The notes: generated from the letters alone by a model not told the origin. A stretch of 64,000 bases of DNA from Microbacterium sp. T2.11-28 (GCF_950097975.1 NZ_CATNHF010000031.1:62001-126000); one strand, 5' to 3'. Shown: positions 46,803-56,608, counted from the stretch's first letter. Program-made: numbers and translations.

Positions 46803-48334
46803 TGGTCTTCTCCGATGGGGGTGTCGATCAGGTACAGCTCGATGTAGCCCGAGTCCTGGTCGATGACGATGGTCTCGCGCGTGGTGATCGGCTCGGTCCC
46901 CGCCGCCACGACCGCTCGGTAGCGAAGGCGGCCGTCGGGGAGGGTCTCCGTCGTCGTGCCGGCTGCGCGAGTGAGGTCTTCGGACGTGTCGTCCGACCCG
47001 CCGTAGTAGAGGGCGGCGTTGCTCGTCGTCGCCTCCAGCGTCACCTCGACACCCGGCTCGATCGTGACGAACGTCGCACCCGAACGCTTGTCGATATAGG
47101 TCGTGCTGTCGTCTCCCGTGGCGCCGAGGAAGACGCTGAGGTCGCCCCACGGCTGCGTGAACGGGGCGGAGGCGGGATAGCGCTGATCGCTCGTGTTGGA
47201 GATGCCGTAGTTCCCGAGGTGCAGCGCCTGTGCGGCCGGCACGGCCGTCGCGGCTGCCCCGCCGACGAGGGCCAGCAGCGTGACGAACGCGAGGAATCCG
47301 CTGCGTCGTCGCAGCGCCCCCGCGACGACCATCCCCGCGGCGAGCACCAGGGCCGCGACGAACAGTCCGTGTGCGGGCGCGAGCGGGCCGCCCTCGGTCA
47401 GCGCCGCAGCCGTGCCCACGACGACCGCCAGTCCCAGCGCGACCACGACGGCTGCGGCCGGGGTGCGCGGGTGGGTCGCCCGGCGCACGCGGCGCCGCTC
47501 GGCGGCCTCGGCCGCGAAGGCGGTCGCTCGGGCCTGACGCTCGCGGCGCGCCTCCTCGCGTGCGGCGCGGACGGCATCCTGCTGCTGCTGACGCCACTGC
47601 TGGTCCTGCTCCTTCCAGGCGGCGTGCTGTTCCTTCCAGGCGGCGAGGTCTGCGGCAGGCGGCCCCTCGGGAGCACCGCCACCGTCGTCGAGAGGTGCGG
47701 GGAGGGATGCCGTGTCGCCGGTGGCGAGGGCATCCACCCCCCGCGAGTCCGCGACGTCGTCCGGTTCCCGGCCGGACTCGTCGGCAGACGGACCGGGCGT
47801 GTCGGATGCTGCGGAAGCCGTTCGCAGATCGGGTTCGCCCGGGGTGCGGCGCGCGGCACGCACGATCAGGAGGAGGAGGCCGCCGGCGAGGAGGACGCCG
47901 ACGAAGAGGACGAAGCCGAGCGCGGAGACCCAGGCGACGGAGACGAGGCCGAACGAGCCGCCCCACATGAGAACCGGGAACGGGACGAAACCGGCGAGCA
48001 CGAACAGACCCGCTCCGATCTGCGACGCGGCGAATCTGCCGCGGACGGCCTCCTGCAGCGGAATGCGCCCGTCGAGGTCGGGCAGGAGCGCCCAGGCGAC
48101 GCCGTAGAGCAAGAGGACGGGGAAGCCGAACAGGCCGATGACGAGGAGGATGCCGCGCACGATCAGCGGATCGATGCGCAGGCGCGCCGCGACACCCGCG
48201 GCCACGCCGCCGATCCAGCCCTCACCGCGCACGAGGCCGAGCCCAGCGGTCCAGGAGAAGAACCCGTCCGATCGGTATGTCGTCGTCGGTGCGGCCGGCG
48301 GCGGGCCGGGATCGATCGGGGGCGCGGTGGTCAT
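46799..48334 (-). CDS. PspC domain membrane protein with LiaF-like architecture
   Basis: A 511-residue protein. The N-terminal PspC domain (about 28-90) has GEGWIGGVAAGVAARLRIDPLIVRG and a helix; two to three more helices reach residue 160. A charged Gln/Arg/Ala-rich linker (about 190-265) is followed by further helices, and the C-terminal 130 residues form a beta-rich extracytoplasmic domain (WGDLSVFLGATGDD and a following beta pattern), similar in layout to LiaF C-terminal domains. GGAGGA precedes the ATG at 48334. It is divergent from a PspC-type histidine kinase and regulator, which together resemble the LiaFSR envelope-stress system. Confidence 0.87.
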   Translation of the reverse strand: MTTAPPIDPGPPPAAPTTTYRSDGFFSWTAGLGLVRGEGWIGGVAAGVAARLRIDPLIVRGILLVIGLFGFPVLLLYGVAWALLPDLDGRIPLQEAVRGRFAASQIGAGLFVLAGFVPFPVLMWGGSFGLVSVAWVSALGFVLFVGVLLAGGLLLLIVRAARRTPGEPDLRTASAASDTPGPSADESGREPDDVADSRGVDALATGDTASLPAPLDDGGGAPEGPPAADLAAWKEQHAAWKEQDQQWRQQQQDAVRAAREEARRERQARATAFAAEAAERRRVRRATHPRTPAAAVVVALGLAVVVGTAAALTEGGPLAPAHGLFVAALVLAAGMVVAGALRRRSGFLAFVTLLALVGGAAATAVPAAQALHLGNYGISNTSDQRYPASAPFTQPWGDLSVFLGATGDDSTTYIDKRSGATFVTIEPGVEVTLEATTSNAALYYGGSDDTSEDLTRAAGTTTETLPDGRLRYRAVVAAGTEPITTRETIVIDQDSGYIELYLIDTPIGEDQ

Positions 48335-48448
48335 GTCTCGATCCTCCCCGGCGCGGTGGTGGCCGGCCATGGGGTGAACCCCTGAGCGCCCCCTGATTGT
48401 GCGCGCCGGGCGTACCGCGGGCGCGGGTGCGGGTGATTGGATGACGGC

Positions 48449-49774
48449 ATGTCCTCCTCCGCCCCCATCGGGGCTCGGCCCGGCACGGGGTCGCCGTCGA
48501 TCGGCGCGGCCCGCCCGCCGCGCCCTGCACGCCCGCCGCGTCCCGCGCGTCCGGTGGCCGCCGCGCCGCCGCGGCCGCCTCTCGTGCGGCCCCGCGAATG
48601 CCTGGTGGCCGGGGTCGCGGAGGGAGTGGCCGTTCACCTCGGCGCCCCGGTGTGGGCGGTGCGCGCCTTCTTCGTCGTGACCGCCGGCATGCTCGGTGCG
48701 GGGGTGCTGCTGTACCTCTGGTGCTGGGCGTTCATGCCGTGGGCGGCGGGCGAGGCTTCGCCGACGCGGCGCGCACCCGTCGCCTGGCTGCTGACCTCGG
48801 CGTCGACGGCGCTCGCGCTCACCTTCGTGCCCCTCTCCCTCGACCCGTGGGCATGGAGCGTCTGGGGAGGGTACGGCGGACCGGATGCCGTCGCGGCGAT
48901 GCTCCTCCTGGTCACGGCCGTCGCTTTCGCGATGACCGCGGGGATGTGGGCGGCACTCGTGGATCGCGCCGACCCGGCGCGCGGCATCCGCCATGCCCTC
49001 GTCGTCCGGGCTGCGGTGATCGTGCTCCTCGCGGTGCTCCTCGCTCTGGAGCTGTCGCGGCTCGCGTCTGGCGGCGGAGTGACGCAGCTGGTGCGGACGG
49101 CGATCCCCCTGGTGGCGCTCGTGGCCGTGTCGTCGACGACGCTCATCGAGCGCTGGCGCGATCTCAGCGGTGAGCGCGTCAAGCGCATCCGTGAGGAGCA
49201 GCGTGCCGAGATGGCCGCGCATCTGCACGATTCGGTGCTGCAGACCCTCGCGCTCATCCAGAACCGTGCCGGCGCATCCAGTGAGGCGGCCCGGCTGGCC
49301 CGCGCGCAGGAACGCGAACTGCGTGCGTGGCTGTACGACGGCGACGCTCCCGCCGACAGCGACCTGCCCACCGACCTGCGCGACTACGCGGGCGCGCTGG
49401 AACTCGACTTCCCGGTGCGCATCGATGTCGTCTCCGCGGGGGCCTCCGACGAGCGCGCGAGCGGCGAGGTCGCGGCGGCGGCGCGGGAGGCGATCCTGAA
49501 CGCGGCGCGGCACGCCGGCGGCGAGATCTCCGTGTACCTGGAGGGCACCGCGGCATCCGTCGACGTGTACGTGCGCGACCGCGGTCCCGGGTTCGATCCC
49601 GACGCCGTCCCGGCCGATCGGCTGGGAGTGCGCGAGTCGATCATCGGACGGATGCGGCGCATCGGCGGCTCGGCCACCATCCGACCGGGCGGCGGCGGCA
49701 CGGGTACCGAGGTGCACCTCCGGTACGCGCCCGGTCCTGGACGAGCCTCCAGCGGGCAGGGGCGTCATGGGTGA
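48449..49774 (+). CDS. PspC-domain sensor histidine kinase
   Basis: A 441-residue kinase. After a Pro/Arg-rich N-terminus, a PspC-like domain (about 50-100: RECLVAGVAEGVAVHLG) merges into five or six membrane helices up to about 245. The HisKA_3 phosphorylation box is MAAHLHDSVLQTLALIQNR and the HATPase_c domain has AAREAILNAARHAGG and DRGPGFDP. Such PspC-fused kinases sense membrane or cell-wall stress in actinobacteria. The ATG at 48449 is taken; a TTG four codons earlier is also in frame. The regulator gene begins inside the end of this gene. Confidence 0.9.
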   Translation: MSSSAPIGARPGTGSPSIGAARPPRPARPPRPARPVAAAPPRPPLVRPRECLVAGVAEGVAVHLGAPVWAVRAFFVVTAGMLGAGVLLYLWCWAFMPWAAGEASPTRRAPVAWLLTSASTALALTFVPLSLDPWAWSVWGGYGGPDAVAAMLLLVTAVAFAMTAGMWAALVDRADPARGIRHALVVRAAVIVLLAVLLALELSRLASGGGVTQLVRTAIPLVALVAVSSTTLIERWRDLSGERVKRIREEQRAEMAAHLHDSVLQTLALIQNRAGASSEAARLARAQERELRAWLYDGDAPADSDLPTDLRDYAGALELDFPVRIDVVSAGASDERASGEVAAAAREAILNAARHAGGEISVYLEGTAASVDVYVRDRGPGFDPDAVPADRLGVRESIIGRMRRIGGSATIRPGGGGTGTEVHLRYAPGPGRASSGQGRHG

Positions 49775-50429
49775 GTCGCTGCGCGTCGTGATCGTCGACG
49801 ATCACTCCATCTTCCGGTCGGGTCTGCGGGCCGACCTCGACCCGTCGGTCGACGTCGTGGGCGAGGCCGCCGATGTCGCCACGGCGATCGCGGTGATCGC
49901 GGCCACCGTCCCCGATGTCGTGCTGCTCGATGTCCACCTTCCGGGGGCCTCGGGCGTAGCGGAGGCCTCGGGCGGCGAAGCGGTCATCCGGGGCTCCGCA
50001 CCGACCGCATCCCGCTTCCTCGCGCTCAGCGTGTCGGACGCCGCGGAGGATGTCGTGCGGGTCATCCGCGCCGGTGCCCGCGGCTACATCACGAAGGGCT
50101 CGTCCGGCGGGGAGGTGAGCCGCGCGGTGCACGCTGTCGCCGGGGGCGACGCCGTGTTCTCGCCGCGGCTGGCGGGCTTCGTGCTCGATGCGTTCGGCGC
50201 CGTCGCGGGCGAGACCGCCGTCGTCGACGACGAGCTCGACCGGCTGTCGGCGCGCGAGCAGGAGGTGATGCGGCTGATCGCCCGGGGCTACGCCTACAAG
50301 GAGGTCGCCACGGAGCTGTTCATCTCCATCAAGACGGTCGAGACGCATGTCTCGTCGGTGCTGCGCAAGCTGCAGCTGTCGTCGCGGCACGAGCTCACCG
50401 TGTGGGCGTCGGAGCGCCGCCTGCTCTGA
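49767..50429 (+). CDS. NarL/LuxR family response regulator (LiaR-like)
   Basis: A 220-residue regulator. The receiver domain has Asp11-Asp12, phospho-acceptor Asp55 (VVLLDVHLPG) and Lys in YITKGSS; a short insert (GVAEASGGEAVIRG) lengthens the loop after the phosphosite. The LuxR-type DNA-binding domain is LSAREQEVMRLIARGYAYKEVATELFISIKTVETHVSSVLRKL. The ATG overlaps the kinase gene by eight bases. Its probable targets are the divergent PspC/LiaF-like genes and itself. Confidence 0.93.
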   Translation: MGESLRVVIVDDHSIFRSGLRADLDPSVDVVGEAADVATAIAVIAATVPDVVLLDVHLPGASGVAEASGGEAVIRGSAPTASRFLALSVSDAAEDVVRVIRAGARGYITKGSSGGEVSRAVHAVAGGDAVFSPRLAGFVLDAFGAVAGETAVVDDELDRLSAREQEVMRLIARGYAYKEVATELFISIKTVETHVSSVLRKLQLSSRHELTVWASERRLL

Positions 50430-50500
50430 CCGTGACGCCCTGGTCGTAGCCCAGGGAACGGCCAGGGGCAACCCGGATGCTGTCGTGCCCCGGGTGTCGG

Positions 50501-50506
50501 AAGACT
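50501..50506 (+). promoter_or_regulatory. candidate -10 element of the second glycosyltransferase gene
   Basis: AAGACT with seven bases before the ATG at 50514; it resembles the TAGACT hexamers used elsewhere here but lacks the first T. Confidence 0.35.
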
Positions 50507-50513
50507 CCTGTGC

Positions 50514-52046
50514 ATGAGCTCACCGAGGGTCGCCCTGTCCGCATTCCTTCCGCTCGTGTGCTGGCTGGCGGCGGTCGCCCCGCTGACGGTGTGGGCGTGG
50601 TCGACGGGCACGATCGCGGCCGCCGCCTTCGCCGTCGCGACGTCGATCCTGTGGGCGACGGGGACGCGCGCCGCCGCGCTGTGGGTGCGGTCCGTGCGGC
50701 AGCGGCCCCGTCCCGCGGACGCTCCGCAGCACGATCCCGCGCCCCTGCGCGTCGCCCTGCTCTTCTGCGTCGCCGACGACTTCGACGCGGCGGCGGTGGC
50801 GGTGAGCATGCGGCAGGACGTCGACGTCGACACCGTGATCCTCGACGACTCGCGCGATCCCCGGCTCCGCGAACAGATCGACCGGTTCGCGGAGGAGTCG
50901 GGATGCCGCGTCGTGCGTCGCTCGGACCGCACCGGGTTCAAGGCCGGCAACCTCAATCACGCCCTCCGGGTGCTGCGGGGGAGCTACGACGCGTACGCCG
51001 TGTGCGACAGCGACGTCGTGCTCTTGCCCGGGTTCGTGCGCGCATGCGCGGCGGAGCTCGCCGATCCCGCGGTCGCCGTGGCCCAGGCCACGCCGGTCGC
51101 CGCCCCGGGCCGGAGCGAGTTCGCACGATACTTCGGTCCGCTGCTCGCCACGCATCTCACCGTTACGCGTCGCGGCCGCGCCGGCCACGGTGTGACGGCG
51201 TTCCTCGGGCGCGGTGCGCTGCTGCGCGCCGCCGCCCTCGACGATGTCGGAGGAGTTCCGGAGGTGGTCGCGGAAGACCTCGCCCTGACCGTCGCGCTGC
51301 GCCGCCGCGGCTGGCGTCTGGTCGACGCGGACATCGCCTTCACGGAGGACTTCCCGGTGGACTACCGCGCGTTCCGCACGCAACTGCGCAAGACGGCCGA
51401 AGGCGCCGTGGAGTTCCTGCGGCGACCCGCCGTGCGCGGCCTCCCCGTCCGCGAGGCGATCGACGTGATGGGGGAGACCGCCCTCGTCCCGGGCGCGGCG
51501 CTCGCCGGGGCGGCCGCGATCGTGTCCGGAGCGGCACTCGCGGCGGGCGGGTCGGTCCCGCCGCTGTGGGCACTGATGCTGTCTGCGCTGAGCGGGCTCA
51601 TGCCCCTCCTGCCCGAGGCGGTACGGCGTGCACGGTCGCGCAGGCTCGCCGCGGGCATCGCTTTCGCGATCGTGGCGGGCGCCTTGTACGCCTCCACGAT
51701 GTTCGTCGTCGTCGCGGCCGTCGTGGGCGGCCTCCTCGGCCGGCGCGCGGTGTTCCGGGTCACGCCCAAGCGTGCAGTGTCGCTCGGCGTGCGCCAGCGC
51801 ATCGACCTCTTCCGCGCGGAGCTGCTCGTCGTGCCGCTCCTCGCGGGCGGGGCGGTCGTGGCATCCGGGAGCGTATGGGCCGCCGGCGGCGTCGCCTGGC
51901 CGCTGGCACTGGCGGTCGCCTTCGCGCTTCCGGTGGTGGCGCCGGCGGCGCCCGGGGCGCCCGCTCGGCGGCATCCGGCGTCTCGCGCGGGCATCGCCGC
52001 CCTTCCCGCCGCTGACGACCGGTCCGGTGTCGGGGCGCGAGCCTAG
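50514..52046 (+). CDS. membrane glycosyltransferase family 2 protein
   Basis: A 510-residue membrane glycosyltransferase. Two N-terminal helices (about 8-29 and 33-56) precede a GT-A core with VILDDSRDP (Asp111-Asp112), DSD at 165-167 and ED at 254-255 (VVAEDLALT). At the site of the QxxRW motif it has QLRKT (290-294), so the tryptophan is absent and chain extension may differ from cellulose synthases. GFKAGNLNHAL (141-151) is the usual donor/acceptor segment. Four to six C-terminal helices follow. It shares no operon with the synthase at 33983 and its polymer is unknown. Confidence 0.87.
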   Translation: MSSPRVALSAFLPLVCWLAAVAPLTVWAWSTGTIAAAAFAVATSILWATGTRAAALWVRSVRQRPRPADAPQHDPAPLRVALLFCVADDFDAAAVAVSMRQDVDVDTVILDDSRDPRLREQIDRFAEESGCRVVRRSDRTGFKAGNLNHALRVLRGSYDAYAVCDSDVVLLPGFVRACAAELADPAVAVAQATPVAAPGRSEFARYFGPLLATHLTVTRRGRAGHGVTAFLGRGALLRAAALDDVGGVPEVVAEDLALTVALRRRGWRLVDADIAFTEDFPVDYRAFRTQLRKTAEGAVEFLRRPAVRGLPVREAIDVMGETALVPGAALAGAAAIVSGAALAAGGSVPPLWALMLSALSGLMPLLPEAVRRARSRRLAAGIAFAIVAGALYASTMFVVVAAVVGGLLGRRAVFRVTPKRAVSLGVRQRIDLFRAELLVVPLLAGGAVVASGSVWAAGGVAWPLALAVAFALPVVAPAAPGAPARRHPASRAGIAALPAADDRSGVGARA

Positions 52047-52049
52047 ACT
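52044..52049 (+). promoter_or_regulatory. -10 element of the helicase gene
   Basis: TAGACT, overlapping the stop codon of the glycosyltransferase gene (TAG at 52044-52046), nine bases before the helicase ATG. Confidence 0.5.
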
Positions 52050-52058
52050 TGACAGGTC

Positions 52059-54515
52059 ATGAGCAACCCGATCAAGCCCGTCATCGTCGGAGGTGGCGCC
52101 CCGCGCCCGGGCACCGGGGGCACGTCCGGCGTCCGCGCCGATCAGGACCTGCTCGAGGGCCTCAACCCGCCCCAGCTCGAGGCGGTCACCTACCGCGGGA
52201 ACGCGCTGCTGATCGTCGCCGGCGCGGGCTCGGGCAAGACGCGCGTGCTCACGCATCGCATCGCCTCGCTCCTGCGCAACCGTGAGGCCTGGCCGAGCCA
52301 GATCCTCGCGATCACCTTCACCAACAAGGCCGCCGGGGAGATGCGCGAGCGCGTGCAGCACCTCGTCGGCGAGGCGGCGCAGGGCATGTGGATCTCCACG
52401 TTCCACTCGGCGTGCGTGCGGATCCTCCGCCGCGAGGCCCAGCAGTTCGGCTTCACCAAGAACTTCACGATCTACGACTCCGCCGACTCCCGCGCGCTCA
52501 TCAAGCGTCTGGTCAAGGAGCACGAGGCCGACGCCTTCGGCCTCACCCCCGCCTCGGTGCAGGGGCGCATCTCCAAGCTGAAGAACGAGCTGGCCGACGC
52601 CGAGTCGTTCGCCCGCCAGGCGAATCTCAGCGACCCGGCCGAGCGGCTGTTCGCCGAGATCTTCAGCGACTACCAGCGCGCGCTGCAGAAGGCGAACGCC
52701 TTCGACTTCGACGATCTCATCGGGCAGACCGTCTACCTGTTCCGCGCGTTCCCCCACGTCGCCGACGTGTACCGTCGCCGCTTCCGGCACATCCTCGTCG
52801 ACGAGTACCAGGACACCAACCACGCGCAGTACTCGCTGATCCACGAGCTCACCCGCCCCGTGGTCGGCAAGGCCGCCGACGCCTTCGAGTCCGGCGGGAT
52901 GATGATCTTCGACCCCGTCGACGCCCCCGAGCTCGAGGGCGCCTCGCTCACCGTGGTCGGCGACTCCGACCAGTCGATCTACGCGTTCCGCGGCGCCGAC
53001 ATCCGCAACATCTCGGAGTTCGAGCGGGACTTCCCGGGCGCGCGGGTGGTGCTGCTGGAGCAGAACTACCGGTCGACGCAGAACATCCTCTCGGCGGCCA
53101 ACGCGGTCATCAGCAACAACTTCGACCGCAAGGACAAGAAGCTGTGGACCGACGTGGGGGCCGGGGACCCCATCATCGGCTTCACGGGCTACTCGCAGCA
53201 CGACGAGGCGCAGTTCGTCGCCGACGAGGTCGAGGCGCTGCACCGCGCCGGGCTCCCGTACGGCCAGATGGCGGTCTTCTACCGCACCAACTCGCAGTCC
53301 CGTGCGCTGGAGGAGATCCTCATCCGCTCGGCGGTGCCGTACAAGATCATGGGCGGCACGAAGTTCTACGACCGCGCCGAGATCAAGGACGCGCTGGCGT
53401 ACCTCGTCGCGGTCGCCAACCCCGCCGACGAGCTCGCGGTGCGCCGCATCCTCAACAAGCCGCGCCGCGGCATCGGCGACGTGACCGAGACGTCGATCTC
53501 CCGGTACGCGGCAGAAGAGGGCATCACCTTCCGCGACGCTCTGGCGAACGCCTCGGCGCTCGGTGTCGGGCCGAAGATCCAGCAGGCGATCGCGCGGCTC
53601 GACGCCGTGCTGAGCGAGGCGGCCGAGGTCATGCTGCCGTCTTCGGGCGAGGTGGCGCCGTCGACCTCCGTCACCGAAGGGCTCTCGCTCCTGCTCAACA
53701 AGAGCGGCTACTACGACGCCCTGCGCATCTCGAAGGATCCGCAGGACGAGGCGCGGGTCGAGAACCTCGACGAGTTCCTCGCCGTCACGCGCGAGTTCGC
53801 CCGCAACAACCCCGAGGGCACGATCCTCGACTTCCTCACCGAGGTCGCGCTCGTGTCCGATGCCGACGACCTCGACGACGCGTCGGGCACCGTGTCGCTC
53901 ATGACGATGCACACCGCCAAGGGCCTCGAGTACGACGCGGTGTTCGTGACCGGGGTCGAGGAGGACCTCATCCCGCACCGGATCTCGGCGGGGGAGCCCG
54001 GGGGCCCGCAGGAGGAGCGGCGGCTGTTCTACGTGGCACTCACCCGCGCCCGCAAGAAGCTGCACCTGTCGCTGGCGATGACGCGTGCGCAGTTCGGCGA
54101 GGTGTCGGTCGCGATGCCCAGCCGCTTCCTGCAGGAGATCCCGCACGAGCTCATCGACTGGCGCCAGTCGCCCGGAGACGTCAACTCCCGCGGCGGCATG
54201 CAGTCGCGCGCGCTCAACGCGCGCCGTCCCGGGGGCGGCAGCGCCAACCGCTACGGCGACGACCTCGTCCCGCTGCCTCGTCGCGACAAGCCGGCCGGCG
54301 ACATCGCCAAGTTCGCCAACCGCATCCCCGCGAAGGTCCGAGACAACGGCGATCTGGAGCTCGCGCCGGGCGACCGCATCCGCCACGACGACTTCGGCGA
54401 GGGACGCGTCGACATGGTGACGGGCGAGGGAGCCAAGCGCGTCGCCCATGTGCGCTTCGATTCGGCAGGACCGAAGAAGCTCCTCATCAAGATCGCCCCG
54501 ATCACGAAGCTGTAG
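52059..54515 (+). CDS. pcrA: ATP-dependent DNA helicase PcrA/UvrD
   Basis: An 818-residue superfamily 1A 3'-5' helicase used in repair and in clearing replication forks. Motifs in order: LNPPQLEAV, Walker A (AGAGSGKTRVLTHR), motif Ia (ITFTNKAAGEM), motif II (ILVDEYQDTN), motif III (VVGDSDQSIYAFRGAD), motif IV (LEQNYRST), motif V (TMHTAKGLEYDAVF) and motif VI (FYVALTRARKKL). The C-terminus carries the PcrA-type tudor-like segment (LAPGDRIRHDDFGEGRVD). A short Gly/Pro-rich stretch (about 8-30) precedes the core. It is monocistronic and appears complete. Confidence 0.96.
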   Translation: MSNPIKPVIVGGGAPRPGTGGTSGVRADQDLLEGLNPPQLEAVTYRGNALLIVAGAGSGKTRVLTHRIASLLRNREAWPSQILAITFTNKAAGEMRERVQHLVGEAAQGMWISTFHSACVRILRREAQQFGFTKNFTIYDSADSRALIKRLVKEHEADAFGLTPASVQGRISKLKNELADAESFARQANLSDPAERLFAEIFSDYQRALQKANAFDFDDLIGQTVYLFRAFPHVADVYRRRFRHILVDEYQDTNHAQYSLIHELTRPVVGKAADAFESGGMMIFDPVDAPELEGASLTVVGDSDQSIYAFRGADIRNISEFERDFPGARVVLLEQNYRSTQNILSAANAVISNNFDRKDKKLWTDVGAGDPIIGFTGYSQHDEAQFVADEVEALHRAGLPYGQMAVFYRTNSQSRALEEILIRSAVPYKIMGGTKFYDRAEIKDALAYLVAVANPADELAVRRILNKPRRGIGDVTETSISRYAAEEGITFRDALANASALGVGPKIQQAIARLDAVLSEAAEVMLPSSGEVAPSTSVTEGLSLLLNKSGYYDALRISKDPQDEARVENLDEFLAVTREFARNNPEGTILDFLTEVALVSDADDLDDASGTVSLMTMHTAKGLEYDAVFVTGVEEDLIPHRISAGEPGGPQEERRLFYVALTRARKKLHLSLAMTRAQFGEVSVAMPSRFLQEIPHELIDWRQSPGDVNSRGGMQSRALNARRPGGGSANRYGDDLVPLPRRDKPAGDIAKFANRIPAKVRDNGDLELAPGDRIRHDDFGEGRVDMVTGEGAKRVAHVRFDSAGPKKLLIKIAPITKL

Positions 54516-54537
54516 CGGGTGGCGCGCCGCGCCGGGG

Positions 54538-54566
54538 GTGACGCGGGAGCTCATCCGCGCTAGAAA
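54538..54566 (+). promoter_or_regulatory. promoter of the first surface-protein gene
   Basis: GTGACG (54538-54543), a 17-base spacer, TAGAAA (54561-54566). The leader contains a perfect 9-bp hairpin (54576-54584 with 54591-54599) ahead of a GGGGG stretch and the GTG start. Confidence 0.5.
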
Positions 54567-54622
54567 GAGGGTGTCGTGCGCGGCAGCGGAGCCGCGCACC
54601 CGCATGCCGGGGGTCCGTCGCG

Positions 54623-56608
54623 GTGCACGCATCGTTTCGCAGGGTGGTCGCCGTCGCTCTCGCTGTCATCGGGTCGGCCGCGGTGCTGACGCCCGCGGCG
54701 ACGTCGGTCGCCTCCGCCGCGCCCGCCGGTGACGCCAGCCTCTCGGGGACGGTGACGCGTGCCGCCGACGGGACCCCGGTGGCCGGGGTGACGGTGTACG
54801 CGGACGGCGACGCTGGCGCCGCGACCGCGGAGACGGGCGCGGACGGCCGCTACACGATCGCGGGTCTGGCCGCCGGTGCGTACATCCTCGAGTTCTCACC
54901 GCCGATCGTCGACGACCGGCCGCCGGAGCTCGCCCACGAGTACTGGGACGGCGTGCGCGCGCCCGACCTCGCGACGCCCGTCGAGGTGCCGGCGGGTGGG
55001 GCGGTCTCCGGGATCGACGCCAGCCTTGAGGCCACCGGCTCGATCTCCGGCGTCGTGACCCGGGCCGGCAACGGGCACCCGGTCGCCGGCGCGACGGTGC
55101 ACTTCCAGCCCGAGGATCACACGATGGGGTTCTCCACGACATCGGGCGCCGACGGCACCTACACGCTCGTGGGGGTCGTTCCCGGCCGTCACTTCGTGGA
55201 GTTCTGGACCGACGACGAGGGCCTGCTCGACGTGACGTGGCCCGACGCCCTCGACCGGGGTGCCGCCGAGCCCGTGACGGTGACGGCGGGCGCCGAGACC
55301 CCGGGGATCGACGCCGCACTTCCCGCTGCGGCGATCGTCTCCGGCGTCGTCCGCAGGGACGGTGCGACATGGACGGACGGCGGGACGGTGATGCTCGACG
55401 CGGTGGACGGCGGCGCCGACGCGAGCACGGTCGTCGGCCTCGACGGTGCCTTCCGGGTCGGCAAGGTCATGCCCGGCAGGTACGTCGCATCGGTGCGCCC
55501 GGCCGTCGGCGCGGCTCGGGGCGCCCTCCAGTTCTACGACCGCGCCGATGCGCCGAGCGCCGCGACGACGCTCACGCTCGCGGGCGGGACCAAGCGGGCA
55601 GGCGTCGACTTCGATCTGCGCGTGGGGGTCGATCTGAGCGGCACGGTGACCGCGGAAGGCGAGCTCGCAGCCCCCGTCGAGGTCGTCGCCTACGTGCGGG
55701 TGGGGAGCCGGTGGGAGGAGGTGGCCCGCACCTCGACGTGGCGCGACTTCTCGTTCGCCGACCCGCCCGGCGATGTCGAGGGGGTGTACCTGCCGCCCGG
55801 GCGCTACGCGGTCGGGTTCTTCGCCGAGGGCCACTGCCCCGAGTACTTCGACGACGTCCCGTCGCTCGCAGACGCGCACGCCACGGATCTCGCGCCCGGT
55901 GCGGAGGCGTGGGACGTGAACGCCGACCTCAGCGCAGAGTGCACGCTGACGCCGGTGCGAGCGGGGACGCCGAAGGTGGTCGGTGAGCCCGTGGTGGGCG
56001 AGACCCTCGTCGCGCGACCCGGGACCTGGCATCCGCGCGGGGTGTCCTTCGCCTACCAGTGGCTGATGGACGGTGATCACATCGCGGGGGCGACCGCGTC
56101 CCGCCTGGAGCTCACCCCCACGATGAAGGGCCGGCGGATCGCGGTGGCGGTCACCGGCACGCGGGAGGGGTACGCCGGAACGACGGTGCGCAGCCGGTCG
56201 ACCGCACCGGTGTCGGTCGCCGTCGCCGCGCTGCCGACGCTCGAACTCGCCGGCGGCGCGGTGGTCCGGGGCGGGCAGGTGCGGGTGTCGGGCGCGGGGT
56301 TCGGCCCGGGCGCGTCCATCGATCTCAGCCTGAGGTCCGCGCCGGTGCACCTCGCAACGGCGCGCGCGGATGCTGCGGGCGCGTTCGCGATCACCGTCCG
56401 GATCCCTTCGGACGCGGCGGTCGGGGTGCACGCCGTGGTCGCCGAGGTCGACGGCGCCGAGGTCGTGCGCATCGACCTCCGCGTGGTCGCCGGCACACTC
56501 CCGCAGGCCGGCGGCAGCCCGCCGTGGGGACTCGCCGCCGGCGGGTTGCTGGCGCTGGTGGTCGGCATCCTGATGCTCCGCCACCGCCCGCGGCACGGTG
56601 CTCCCTGA
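54623..56608 (+). CDS. exported repeat protein with LPQAG sorting-like signal
   Basis: A 661-residue exported protein. Signal peptide 1-32 (cleavage near ASAAPA). Residues 38-440 are four to five carboxypeptidase-regulatory/CnaB-like beta modules (each opening with a SGTVTRAADGTPVAGVTV-type segment). One Ig-like module follows (AYQWLMDGDHIAGAT, about 455-530), then a second beta domain. The C-terminus has LPQAG at 626-630, a hydrophobic helix and a basic tail (RHRPRHGAP), the order of a sortase substrate, though alanine replaces the usual threonine. It is probably cell-wall attached and could act as adhesin or scaffold. No sortase gene is visible. The start is a GTG; upstream frames are shut or unlike the family. 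Confidence 0.87.
   Translation: MHASFRRVVAVALAVIGSAAVLTPAATSVASAAPAGDASLSGTVTRAADGTPVAGVTVYADGDAGAATAETGADGRYTIAGLAAGAYILEFSPPIVDDRPPELAHEYWDGVRAPDLATPVEVPAGGAVSGIDASLEATGSISGVVTRAGNGHPVAGATVHFQPEDHTMGFSTTSGADGTYTLVGVVPGRHFVEFWTDDEGLLDVTWPDALDRGAAEPVTVTAGAETPGIDAALPAAAIVSGVVRRDGATWTDGGTVMLDAVDGGADASTVVGLDGAFRVGKVMPGRYVASVRPAVGAARGALQFYDRADAPSAATTLTLAGGTKRAGVDFDLRVGVDLSGTVTAEGELAAPVEVVAYVRVGSRWEEVARTSTWRDFSFADPPGDVEGVYLPPGRYAVGFFAEGHCPEYFDDVPSLADAHATDLAPGAEAWDVNADLSAECTLTPVRAGTPKVVGEPVVGETLVARPGTWHPRGVSFAYQWLMDGDHIAGATASRLELTPTMKGRRIAVAVTGTREGYAGTTVRSRSTAPVSVAVAALPTLELAGGAVVRGGQVRVSGAGFGPGASIDLSLRSAPVHLATARADAAGAFAITVRIPSDAAVGVHAVVAEVDGAEVVRIDLRVVAGTLPQAGGSPPWGLAAGGLLALVVGILMLRHRPRHGAP

Noticed and set aside
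50520..54632. A 1370-codon open frame antisense to the glycosyltransferase and helicase genes
   Set aside because: Its composition (Arg/Ala/Asp/His-rich, no domain) is that of a frame opposite high-GC coding sequence, and the sense strand encodes clear enzymes.
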